In this document: piece after piece, positions 1 through 5,376 of the stretch
How the letters are laid out: every line of letters starts with the position of its first letter
Position numbering within the stretch: the stretch's first letter is position 1
Source: DASSTJ01 sp035707965
GTDB taxonomy: Bacteria; Actinomycetota; Actinomycetes; Actinomycetales; Angustibacteraceae
DNA: 6,990 nucleotides
Direction: 5' to 3'
NCBI GenBank assembly: GCA_035707965.1
Contig: DASSTJ010000126.1
Coordinates: 1 to 6,990, forward strand
Notes under the pieces: model-generated
What the model was told of the DNA's origin: nothing
The model's database searches: none
What the model saw: the letters and a program-made list of their open reading frames with translations, nothing else
Made by a program: the position numbers and the translations under genes

Positions 1-688
1 CGCGTTCGTGGCGGCCATGGTCGCGGTCGACGTGTCGCGGTTGGCCGAGGAGGTGATCCTCTGGGCGACGAAGGAGTTCTCGTTCGTCACGCTGGACGAC
101 GCCTACTCGACCGGGTCGAGCATCATGCCGCAGAAGAAGAACCCGGACGTCGCCGAGCTGGCCCGGGGCAAGGCCGGGCGACTCGTCGGCGACCTCACCG
201 GCCTGCTGACGACGCTCAAGGGCCTGCCGCTCGCCTACAACCGCGACCTGCAGGAGGACAAGGAGCCGGTGTTCGACGCGGTCGACACGCTCGAGGTGCT
301 GCTACCCGCGGTGAGCGGCATGGTGGCGACCCTCACCTTCCACACCGACCGCATGGCGTCGCTGGCGCCGCAGGGCTTCGCTCTCGCGACGGACGTCGCC
401 GAGTGGCTGGTGCGCGAGGGCGTGCCCTTCCGCGAGGCGCACGAGCTGGCGGGCGCCTGCGTGCGCGAGTGCGAGAGCCGCGGCATCGAGCTGTGGGACC
501 TGGAGGACGACGACCTCGCCGCCATCTCCCCGCACCTGACCCCGGACGTCCGCTCGGTGCTGTCGGTCGAAGGCTCTCTCGCGTCCCGCAATGCCGTCGG
601 CGGCACAGCCCCAGCCCGCGTCGCCGAACAGCTCGACGCGGCTCGTTCAGCCCTCGCCGTGGCTCGCACCTGGTCGTCGTCTCGGTAG
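1..688 (+). CDS. argH: Argininosuccinate lyase, C-terminal half (5' end outside window)
   Basis: This enzyme splits argininosuccinate into arginine and fumarate, the last step of arginine biosynthesis, in the cytoplasm. The reading frame is open from base 2 and ends at TAG 686-688, giving about 228 residues. The family is usually around 470, so roughly the N-terminal half is missing to the left. The fumarase/aspartase superfamily signature GSSIMPQKKNP is encoded at 113-145; it forms the mobile catalytic loop with the active-site serine. Downstream lie the helical-bundle segment (AYNRDLQEDKEP) and the C-terminal domain typical of ArgH (GFALATDVAEWLV, then VPFREAHELAG). The GTG at base 8 is internal, not a start. 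The gene is probably the last of an arg operon, since a hairpin follows its stop and the next gene starts 106 bases later. Identification is secure; AspA, FumC and PurB are less likely because of the QKKNPD loop and this C-terminal domain. Confidence 0.96.
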   Translation, partial: AFVAAMVAVDVSRLAEEVILWATKEFSFVTLDDAYSTGSSIMPQKKNPDVAELARGKAGRLVGDLTGLLTTLKGLPLAYNRDLQEDKEPVFDAVDTLEVLLPAVSGMVATLTFHTDRMASLAPQGFALATDVAEWLVREGVPFREAHELAGACVRECESRGIELWDLEDDDLAAISPHLTPDVRSVLSVEGSLASRNAVGGTAPARVAEQLDAARSALAVARTWSSSR

Positions 689-690
689 CC

Positions 691-719
691 GGAGGACACA
701 CGGTGCCGTGAGGTCCTTC
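691..719 (+). terminator. Hairpin directly after argH, candidate terminator
   Basis: An 11-pair stem begins two bases after the argH stop. Bases 691-697 pair with 713-719 (one G-T wobble), a small A/AG internal loop follows, and 699-702 pair with 707-710 around a GTGC loop. No T tract follows. This fits the T-less hairpin terminators proposed for high-GC actinobacteria. It would separate the arginine transcript from the sdh operon. I folded it by eye; no energy was computed. Confidence 0.45.
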
Positions 720-745
720 ACATTCGCCTCGGGGCAGGCCAGACT
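717..745 (+). promoter_or_regulatory. Weak candidate promoter for the sdh operon
   Basis: TTCACA at 717-722 matches the -35 consensus TTGACA at five of six positions. With a 17-base spacer it is followed by CAGACT at 740-745, which keeps only the A and final T of the actinobacterial TAnnnT -10 pattern. It would start transcription near 752, about 40 bases before the first gene. The -10 is poor and the -35 overlaps the end of the argH hairpin, so this is only the best candidate in a 106-base gap. Confidence 0.25.
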
Positions 746-770
746 GCCGACGTGCCTGCGACGAGGCAGC
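733..770 (+). repeat. Two adjacent short hairpins with alternative pairing in the sdh leader
   Basis: Four short complementary segments lie in a row: 1, GGCAGGC (733-739); 2, CTGCC (744-748); 3, TGCCTGC (753-759); 4, AGGCAGC (764-770). Segments 1 and 2 can pair (5 bp, 6-base loop), as can 3 and 4 (5 bp, 6-base loop). Alternatively 1 pairs with 3 (GCAGGC 734-739 with GCCTGC 754-759) or 2 pairs with 4 (744-748 with 765-769). This is the geometry of an attenuator, but the stems are short and the region is GC-rich, so chance is a real alternative. It would be fully transcribed only if the promoter lies upstream of about 730. Confidence 0.3.
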
Positions 771-778
771 GCGCGGAC

Positions 779-786
779 GGAAGGGG
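779..786 (+). promoter_or_regulatory. Shine-Dalgarno site that sets the start of the 95-residue protein
   Basis: GGAAGGGG lies eight bases before ATG 795. It supports that start over the earlier in-frame ATG at 591, which would begin inside argH. Confidence 0.6.
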
Positions 787-794
787 CGTCGCCC

Positions 795-1082
795 ATGACG
801 GCGAGCGAGGACCTGGCAGCAGCGGCGGAGCACGTCTCCGCCCTCCGCGACACCGTCGCGTCGTTGCAGGCGCACGTCGGCGAGACAGTCGACCTGGCCC
901 GCCTGAAGGACGACGTGGCGCGGCTGCGGGCCGACCTCCAGCTCGTGGCGCGCGCTTGCGGCCTGTCCGACGCGCCCCAGGCGCCAGGGGAGAAGGTCTA
1001 CATCCCGGACGGTGACTACGACCCGTCGTTCTGGGTGGACGCGGACGACGAGGGACTGGGCGCGATCGGGCGGAAGGGCTGA
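795..1082 (+). CDS. Small coiled-coil protein of unknown function, first gene of the sdh operon
   Basis: I cannot assign a function to this 95-residue protein. It has no signal peptide or membrane segment, so it is probably cytoplasmic. Residues 3-55 are Leu/Ala/Val-rich with charged positions in a heptad-like spacing (HVSALRDTVASLQAHV, then DLARLKDDVARLRADLQLV) and should form one long helix or coiled coil. Residues 64-95 are acidic and aromatic (KVYIPDGDYDPSFWVDADDEG) and look like a conserved binding tail. Its only cysteine is Cys55. Its stop (1080-1082) is one base before the sdhC ATG, so the two are co-translated. From memory, a hypothetical protein of similar size (Rv0250c) lies beside the M. 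tuberculosis sdh1 genes; homology is inferred from size and position, not aligned. A role in assembly, cluster insertion or regulation of the complex is possible but unproven. Confidence 0.82.
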   Translation: MTASEDLAAAAEHVSALRDTVASLQAHVGETVDLARLKDDVARLRADLQLVARACGLSDAPQAPGEKVYIPDGDYDPSFWVDADDEGLGAIGRKG

Positions 1083-1083
1083 C

Positions 1084-1890
1084 ATGGCGACGACCGAGGC
1101 TGGCGTCGGCGCGCCTGGACGGGCAGCGGTCGGTGCCCCCACGACGAGGAACGACCGCTGGTGGATGCAGCCGCTCGTCACCTTCATCCTGCTGACCGCG
1201 TGGCTCATCTACGGTCTCGTCCGCACCGCCATGCAGAAGTACTACTGGGTCTCCGACTACCACTACCTGTCGCCGTTCGCGTCGCCATGCGTGAGCGAGT
1301 CCTGCGTGCCCGGGTCCAGCCACTTCGGCACGTGGTTCCCCAAGTTCCCGCCGATGCTGCCGCTCGCGATCGTGACGCTGCCGTTCCTCCTGCTGTTCCG
1401 GTTGACCTGCTACTACTACCGCAAGGCGTACTACCGCTCGTTCTGGCTGTCACCCCCCGCCTGCGCGGTGCCCGAGCCTCGCAAGGGCTACACGGGCGAG
1501 ACGCGGTTCCCGCTCATCGCGCAGAACCTGCACCGCTACTTCTGGGCGATCGCGGTGCTCATCTCGCTGGTCAACACCTATGACGCGATCGTGGCCTTCC
1601 ACTCGCCGAGCGGGTTCGGCTTCGGGCTCGGCAACGTCATCCTCGTGGCGAACGTCCTGCTGCTGTGGTCGTACACGCTGGGCTGCCACTCCTGCCGTCA
1701 CATCACGCTGGGCCGCATCAACCACTTCTCCCGCCACCCCGTGCGCTACTGGTTGTGGCAGCGCGTGAGCTGGCTCAACGGACGACACATGCAGTTCGCC
1801 TGGATCACCCTCGGCACGCTCGTCGTGACCGACGCCTACATCGCGCTGGTGTCCGCCGGCACGATCTCCGACCTGAGGTTCGTGGGATGA
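1084..1890 (+). CDS. sdhC: Succinate dehydrogenase membrane anchor, mycobacterial Sdh1 (type F) kind with CHSCRH motif
   Basis: This 268-residue subunit anchors the dehydrogenase in the membrane and passes electrons to quinone. A polar Ala/Gly-rich N-terminus (1-28) is followed by five hydrophobic segments near residues 30-48, 91-108, 152-171, 183-200 and 237-257. Positive loops (111-150 and 205-236) suggest a cytoplasmic N-terminus and an outward C-terminus. Cys201-His-Ser-Cys204-Arg-His206 sits at the end of the fourth segment. I know this architecture from Sdh1 of mycobacteria (Rv0249c-like), where a structure shows a single anchor subunit with a membrane-embedded Rieske-type [2Fe-2S] cluster in place of haem. 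Which residues here are ligands is inference; two cysteines and two histidines are needed. Cys69 and Cys74 lie in the predicted outer loop. GGAAGGG (1072-1078) is five bases before ATG 1084, and the stop overlaps the sdhA start. The product does not look like the usual haem-b SdhC/SdhD or cytochrome b558 anchors. Confidence 0.87.
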   Translation: MATTEAGVGAPGRAAVGAPTTRNDRWWMQPLVTFILLTAWLIYGLVRTAMQKYYWVSDYHYLSPFASPCVSESCVPGSSHFGTWFPKFPPMLPLAIVTLPFLLLFRLTCYYYRKAYYRSFWLSPPACAVPEPRKGYTGETRFPLIAQNLHRYFWAIAVLISLVNTYDAIVAFHSPSGFGFGLGNVILVANVLLLWSYTLGCHSCRHITLGRINHFSRHPVRYWLWQRVSWLNGRHMQFAWITLGTLVVTDAYIALVSAGTISDLRFVG

Positions 1891-3866
1891 CCGACCTGCA
1901 GCGGCACAGCTACGACGTCATCGTGATCGGGGCAGGGGGATCCGGGCTCCGGGCTGCCATCGAGGCGCACGAGCACGGCCTCCGCACGGCGATCCTGTGC
2001 AAGTCCTTGTTCGGCAAGGCGCACACGGTCATGGCCGAGGGCGGCATCGCGGCGTCCATGGGCAACGTGAACCCGCACGACAACTGGCAGGTCCACTTCC
2101 GCGACACCATGCGCGGCGGCAAGTTCCTCAACAACCCGCGCATGGCGGAGCTGCACGCGAAGGAGGCGCCGGCGAGGGTCTGGGAGCTCGAGACCTACGG
2201 CGCGCTCTTCGACCGCACGCCGGAAGGCAAGATCAGCCAGCGCAACTTCGGCGGTCACGAGTACCCCCGTCTCGCGCACGTCGGCGACCGCACCGGCCTC
2301 GAGCTCATCCGCACCCTGCAGCAGAAGATCGTGTCGCTGCAGCAGGGCGACCTGCGCGAGCACGGCGACCTCGACGCCCGCATCAAGGTCTTCGCGGAGT
2401 TCACCGTCACCGACCTGCTCAAGGACGGCGACGCGGTCTCCGGCGCTTTCGGGTACCACCGGGAGTCGGGCGAGTTCGTCGTCTTCGAGGCGCCGGCGGT
2501 CATCCTGGCCACCGGCGGCATCGGCAAGTCCTTCAAGGTGACCTCCAACTCCTGGGAGTACACCGGCGACGGCCACGCTCTGGCGCTGCGCGCTGGCGCG
2601 ACCCTGATCAACATGGAGTTCGTGCAGTTCCACCCGACCGGCATGGTCTGGCCGCCGTCCGTGAAGGGCATCCTCGTCACCGAGTCGGTGCGCGGCGACG
2701 GGGGAGTGCTGCGCAACTCCGAGGGCAAGCGGTTCATGTTCGACTACGTGCCCGACGTCTTCCGCGGGCAGTACGCGCAGAGCGAGGAGGAGGGCGACCG
2801 CTGGTACACCGACCCGGACAACAACAAGCGCCCGCCCGAGCTGCTGCCCCGTGACGAGGTGGCTCGCGCCATCAACAGCGAGGTGAAGGCGGGCCGCGGC
2901 TCACCGCACGGTGGGGTGTTCCTCGACGTGTCGACGCGCCTGTCCGCAGCCGAGATCATCCGCAAGCTGCCGTCGATGCACCACCAGTTCAAGGAGCTGG
3001 CCGATGTCGACATCACGGCAGAGCCGATGGAGGTCGGTCCGACCTGTCACTACGTCATGGGTGGCATCGAGGTGGACGCCGACACCGAGGCGTCGATCGT
3101 GCCCGGGCTGTTCGCTGTCGGTGAGGTCTCGGGCGGCATGCACGGCTCGAACCGACTTGGCGGCAACTCGCTGTCCGACCTGCTCGTGTTCGGACGACGG
3201 GCCGGTGCCGGCGCCGCCGCGTACCTCGAGTCGCTCGGCGACCGTCGTCCAGCCGTGTCGGACGACGAGATCGACCGTGCGGCGACCGTGGCGCTCTCAC
3301 CGCTTCGTACCGGTACGGCGTCCGACCAGCCCGACGCCGACGCGGAGAACCCGTACGCCGTCCACGCCGAGCTGCAGCAGACGATGAACGACCTCGTCGG
3401 CATCATCCGACGCGAGAGCGAGATGCGCGAGGCGCTCGAGCGGCTGAAGGTGTTGCGGCAGAGGGCGTCTCGGGTGGTCGTGGAGGGCCACCGACGTTAC
3501 AACCCCGGCTGGAACCTGGCTCTCGACCTGCGCAACATGGTGGACGTCGCCGAGTGCGTCGCGCGTGCGGCGCTCGAGCGCCAGGAGAGCCGCGGAGGTC
3601 ACACTCGTGAGGACTTCCCGGGCATGGACCCTCGGTGGCGCATGGTGAACCTGGTGTGCCGAAAGGCGCCCGACGGCAGCATCGACCTGCAGCGGCAGCC
3701 TTCGCTGGCCATCGACCCGGTCCTCCTGGCCCTCTTCGAGCGTTCCGAGCTGGAGAAGTACCTGACACCCGAAGAGCTCGCGGTGCTCGACGACGCGCAG
3801 TCGACCGGCAGCACCACGACGTCCGCGGAGACAGCGGCACCCGACGGTCCGGAGGAGCCGGCATGA
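1887..3866 (+). CDS. sdhA: Succinate dehydrogenase flavoprotein subunit
   Basis: This subunit oxidises succinate to fumarate on covalently bound FAD, at the cytoplasmic face of the membrane. It has 659 residues, a normal length for the Sdh1/B. subtilis-like group. Residues 10-20 (DVIVIGAGGSG) form the dinucleotide fold. His46 in KAHTVMAEGG is the expected covalent FAD site. Active-site elements follow in order: QFHPTG (247-252, His249), TESVRGDGG (265-273), RDEVARA (322-328, with Arg322 the likely proton shuttle), TCHYVMGG (386-393, His388) and SNRLGGNSL (421-429, Arg423). The C-terminal helical domain spans about 490-620. The last 20 residues are Ser/Thr/Ala/Pro-rich and probably disordered. 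ATG 1887-1889 overlaps the sdhC stop, with GAGG at 1875-1878 as ribosome site. The sequence alone does not exclude use as fumarate reductase, but the anchor type favours quinone reduction. Confidence 0.96.
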   Translation: MTDLQRHSYDVIVIGAGGSGLRAAIEAHEHGLRTAILCKSLFGKAHTVMAEGGIAASMGNVNPHDNWQVHFRDTMRGGKFLNNPRMAELHAKEAPARVWELETYGALFDRTPEGKISQRNFGGHEYPRLAHVGDRTGLELIRTLQQKIVSLQQGDLREHGDLDARIKVFAEFTVTDLLKDGDAVSGAFGYHRESGEFVVFEAPAVILATGGIGKSFKVTSNSWEYTGDGHALALRAGATLINMEFVQFHPTGMVWPPSVKGILVTESVRGDGGVLRNSEGKRFMFDYVPDVFRGQYAQSEEEGDRWYTDPDNNKRPPELLPRDEVARAINSEVKAGRGSPHGGVFLDVSTRLSAAEIIRKLPSMHHQFKELADVDITAEPMEVGPTCHYVMGGIEVDADTEASIVPGLFAVGEVSGGMHGSNRLGGNSLSDLLVFGRRAGAGAAAYLESLGDRRPAVSDDEIDRAATVALSPLRTGTASDQPDADAENPYAVHAELQQTMNDLVGIIRRESEMREALERLKVLRQRASRVVVEGHRRYNPGWNLALDLRNMVDVAECVARAALERQESRGGHTREDFPGMDPRWRMVNLVCRKAPDGSIDLQRQPSLAIDPVLLALFERSELEKYLTPEELAVLDDAQSTGSTTTSAETAAPDGPEEPA

Positions 3867-4615
3867 GCTACGAGGCGACGTTTCGCGTGTGGCGCGGGGA
3901 CGACACCGGAGGAGGGCTGGTCGACTTCACCGCCGAGGTGAACGAGGGCGAGGTCGTCCTCGACGTCATCCACCGGCTGCAGGCGACGCAGGCGCCCGAC
4001 CTCGCGGTGCGGTGGAACTGCAAGGCGGGCAAGTGTGGCTCCTGCAGTGCGGAGATCAACGGCAAACCCAAGCTCATGTGCATGACGCGCATGAACACGT
4101 TCGCGCAGGGCGAGACCGTCACGGTGACGCCGCTGCGGACGTTCCCGGTCATCCGGGACCTGGTCACCGACGTGTCGTACAACTACGAGAAGGCTCGCGA
4201 GATCCCCGCGTTCCAGCCGCCGGAAGGCGTCGAGCCCGGCGAGTACCGGATGCAGCAGGTCGATGTGCAGCGCTCGCAAGAGTTCCGGAAGTGCATCGAG
4301 TGCTTCCTCTGCCAGGACGTCTGCCACGTCATCCGCGACCACGAGGACAACAAGAAGCCGTTCGCCGGCCCGCGCTTCTTCATCCGCGCCGCCGAGCTGG
4401 CGATGCACCCGCTCGACGCGCGCGACGACCGTGCCGAGTTCGCTCGTGACGGGCAGGGGATCGGTCTGTGCAACATCACGAAGTGCTGCACCGAGGTCTG
4501 CCCGGAGCACATCAAGATCACCGACAACGCGATCATCCCCATGAAGGAACGCGTGGTGGACCGCAAGTACGATCCGTTGGTGTGGCTGGGCTCCAAGATC
4601 CGACGGCGCGCCTGA
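3863..4615 (+). CDS. sdhB: Succinate dehydrogenase iron-sulfur subunit
   Basis: This 250-residue protein carries electrons from the FAD of SdhA to the membrane anchor through three clusters. The N-terminal ferredoxin domain has Cys53, Cys58, Cys61 and Cys73 for [2Fe-2S] (WNCKAGKCGSCSAEI). The C-terminal domain has Cys144, Cys147 and Cys150 (KCIECFLCQDVC) plus Cys213 (EVCPEHI) for [4Fe-4S]. Cys154, Cys203 and Cys209 fit the [3Fe-4S] cluster, which is nearest the quinone in known complexes. Cys208 beside Cys209 is extra. These assignments follow the E. coli SdhB pattern. ATG 3863-3865 overlaps the sdhA stop, and GGAGGAG at 3851-3857 is a strong ribosome site, so its translation is coupled to sdhA but also well initiated. 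The stop (4613-4615) lies within or at the start of the glycosylase gene. All cluster ligands are present, so the protein should be functional. Confidence 0.96.
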   Translation: MSYEATFRVWRGDDTGGGLVDFTAEVNEGEVVLDVIHRLQATQAPDLAVRWNCKAGKCGSCSAEINGKPKLMCMTRMNTFAQGETVTVTPLRTFPVIRDLVTDVSYNYEKAREIPAFQPPEGVEPGEYRMQQVDVQRSQEFRKCIECFLCQDVCHVIRDHEDNKKPFAGPRFFIRAAELAMHPLDARDDRAEFARDGQGIGLCNITKCCTEVCPEHIKITDNAIIPMKERVVDRKYDPLVWLGSKIRRRA

Positions 4616-5268
4616 GCACTGCCCGGGCGGACGGAGTCGAGCTCGGCTCGACCTTCCTCTCTCGCTCGTCCGTCGAGGTCGCGCCCGAGCTGCTCGGCCG
4701 GATCGTCGTCCACCACAGCGACGACGGCCCCGTCGCCGTGCGGCTCACCGAGGTGGAGGCCTACTCCGGCCCCGGTGACCCCGGGTCGCACGCGCGCAAC
4801 GGCCGGACGCCGCGCACCGCGGTGATGTTCGGACCCCCAGGGCACCTCTACGTCTACTTCTCGTACGGCATGCACTGGTGCGTGAACGTCGTCTGCGCCC
4901 AGGACGGCACCGCGGCAGCGGTTCTCCTACGAGCCGGCGAGGTGGTCGACGGCGTCGAGCTGGCGCGCGCTCGGCGGCCGGCGGCCAAGCAGGACCGGGA
5001 TCTCGCTCGGGGACCCGCGCGCCTGGCCGCCGCGCTCGGCCTGGACCGGTCCGCGGACGGGTCGGCGCTCGGTGACCGCACGCTGCTGCTGGCAGGCGTG
5101 CCGGTGCCAGCCGAGCGCATCCGCAGCGGACCGCGCGTCGGCGTGAGCGGTCCCGGCGGCGACGGGTCGGTGTACCCGTGGCGGTTCTGGACGGACGGCG
5201 ACCCCACCGTCTCCGTCTACCGGCCGGGGGTCTCGCGACGCAGACCGGCGCGCGGCGCGGGCAGCTGA
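4582..5268 (+). CDS. mpg: 3-methyladenine DNA glycosylase (AAG/MPG family), start uncertain
   Basis: This enzyme removes alkylated purines such as 3-methyladenine and hypoxanthine from DNA, the first step of base-excision repair. The AAG fold is recognisable from FLSRSSVEVAPELLGR to PWRFWTDGDPTVSV. By comparison with human AAG, Glu59 in TEVEAY is the catalytic base (human Glu125), Tyr61 and Tyr92 (LYVYFSYGMH) stack on the flipped base, and His70, Asn102 and Arg117 match His136, Asn169 and Arg182. So the active site is complete. The start is unclear. No in-frame ATG lies between 4468, inside the SdhB cluster region, and the conserved domain. GTG 4582 gives 228 residues and a 34-base overlap with sdhB. 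CTG 4612 would form a CTGA overlap with the sdhB stop, but CTG starts are rare. Neither has a good Shine-Dalgarno, so translation probably depends on ribosomes finishing sdhB. The last residues are basic (SRRRPARGAGS). Confidence 0.9.
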   Translation: MAGLQDPTARLSTARADGVELGSTFLSRSSVEVAPELLGRIVVHHSDDGPVAVRLTEVEAYSGPGDPGSHARNGRTPRTAVMFGPPGHLYVYFSYGMHWCVNVVCAQDGTAAAVLLRAGEVVDGVELARARRPAAKQDRDLARGPARLAAALGLDRSADGSALGDRTLLLAGVPVPAERIRSGPRVGVSGPGGDGSVYPWRFWTDGDPTVSVYRPGVSRRRPARGAGS

Positions 5269-5275
5269 TCCGGCA

Positions 5276-5299
5276 GGGTGGGCGTGGCAGCACGCACCC
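5276..5299 (+). terminator. Hairpin after the glycosylase gene, candidate terminator
   Basis: GGGT (5276-5279) and GCGTG (5282-5286) pair with CACGC (5291-5295) and ACCC (5296-5299), leaving a two-G bulge and a GCAG loop: nine pairs, starting seven bases after the stop at 5268. No T tract follows. It may end the sdh-mpg transcript or be a processing hairpin before tyrS. I see no convincing promoter between it and tyrS, so read-through into tyrS remains possible. Confidence 0.4.
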
Positions 5300-5365
5300 A
5301 GGGCCCGACGACCGACGCAGTCCAGACGACATGTCGCCGCACCGTCGCCGCGCCCCGTGACCAGA

Positions 5366-5373
5366 GAAGGAGA
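5366..5373 (+). promoter_or_regulatory. Shine-Dalgarno site that sets the tyrS GTG start
   Basis: GAAGGAGA ends three bases before GTG 5377, with AAGGAG as core. It fixes the start at 5377 rather than at upstream in-frame codons such as GTG 5278, and yields the usual N-terminus of the family (TDILDELMWRG). Confidence 0.8.
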
Positions 5374-5376
5374 ACC

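Noticed and set aside
591..794. N-terminal extension of the 95-residue protein to ATG 591
   Set aside because: It would overlap the conserved 3' end of argH by 98 bases in another frame and run through the hairpin. ATG 795 has a proper ribosome site and starts a coherent helix.
333..1208. Minus-strand open frame across argH, the gap and the small gene
   Set aside because: Arg/Ala/Pro-rich translation with no motif, lying opposite argH, the 95-residue gene and sdhC. It does not explain the argH-sdh gap.
1665..1886. N-terminal extension of SdhA to an upstream start
   Set aside because: The extra 74 residues overlap sdhC and look unlike protein; the usual flavoprotein N-terminus (YDVIVIGAGGSG) begins just after ATG 1887.
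1836..2633. Minus-strand open frame of 265 residues opposite sdhA
   Set aside because: Shadow of sdhA, whose FAD-binding and active-site motifs define the coding strand.
3599..4510. Minus-strand open frame of 303 residues opposite the 3' part of sdhA and most of sdhB
   Set aside because: Shadow of sdhA/sdhB; the cluster-binding cysteines fix the + frame.
4468..4581. ATG 4468 as glycosylase start
   Set aside because: It would overlap sdhB by 148 bases, through the conserved VCPEHIKI cluster region, and add residues absent from the family.
5278..5376. GTG 5278 as tyrS start
   Set aside because: It sits inside the post-mpg hairpin, lacks a ribosome site and adds 33 residues with no family match; GTG 5377 has a strong Shine-Dalgarno.
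5269..5376. T-box riboswitch controlling tyrS
   Set aside because: The 108-base gap is too short and lacks the T-box antiterminator sequence.
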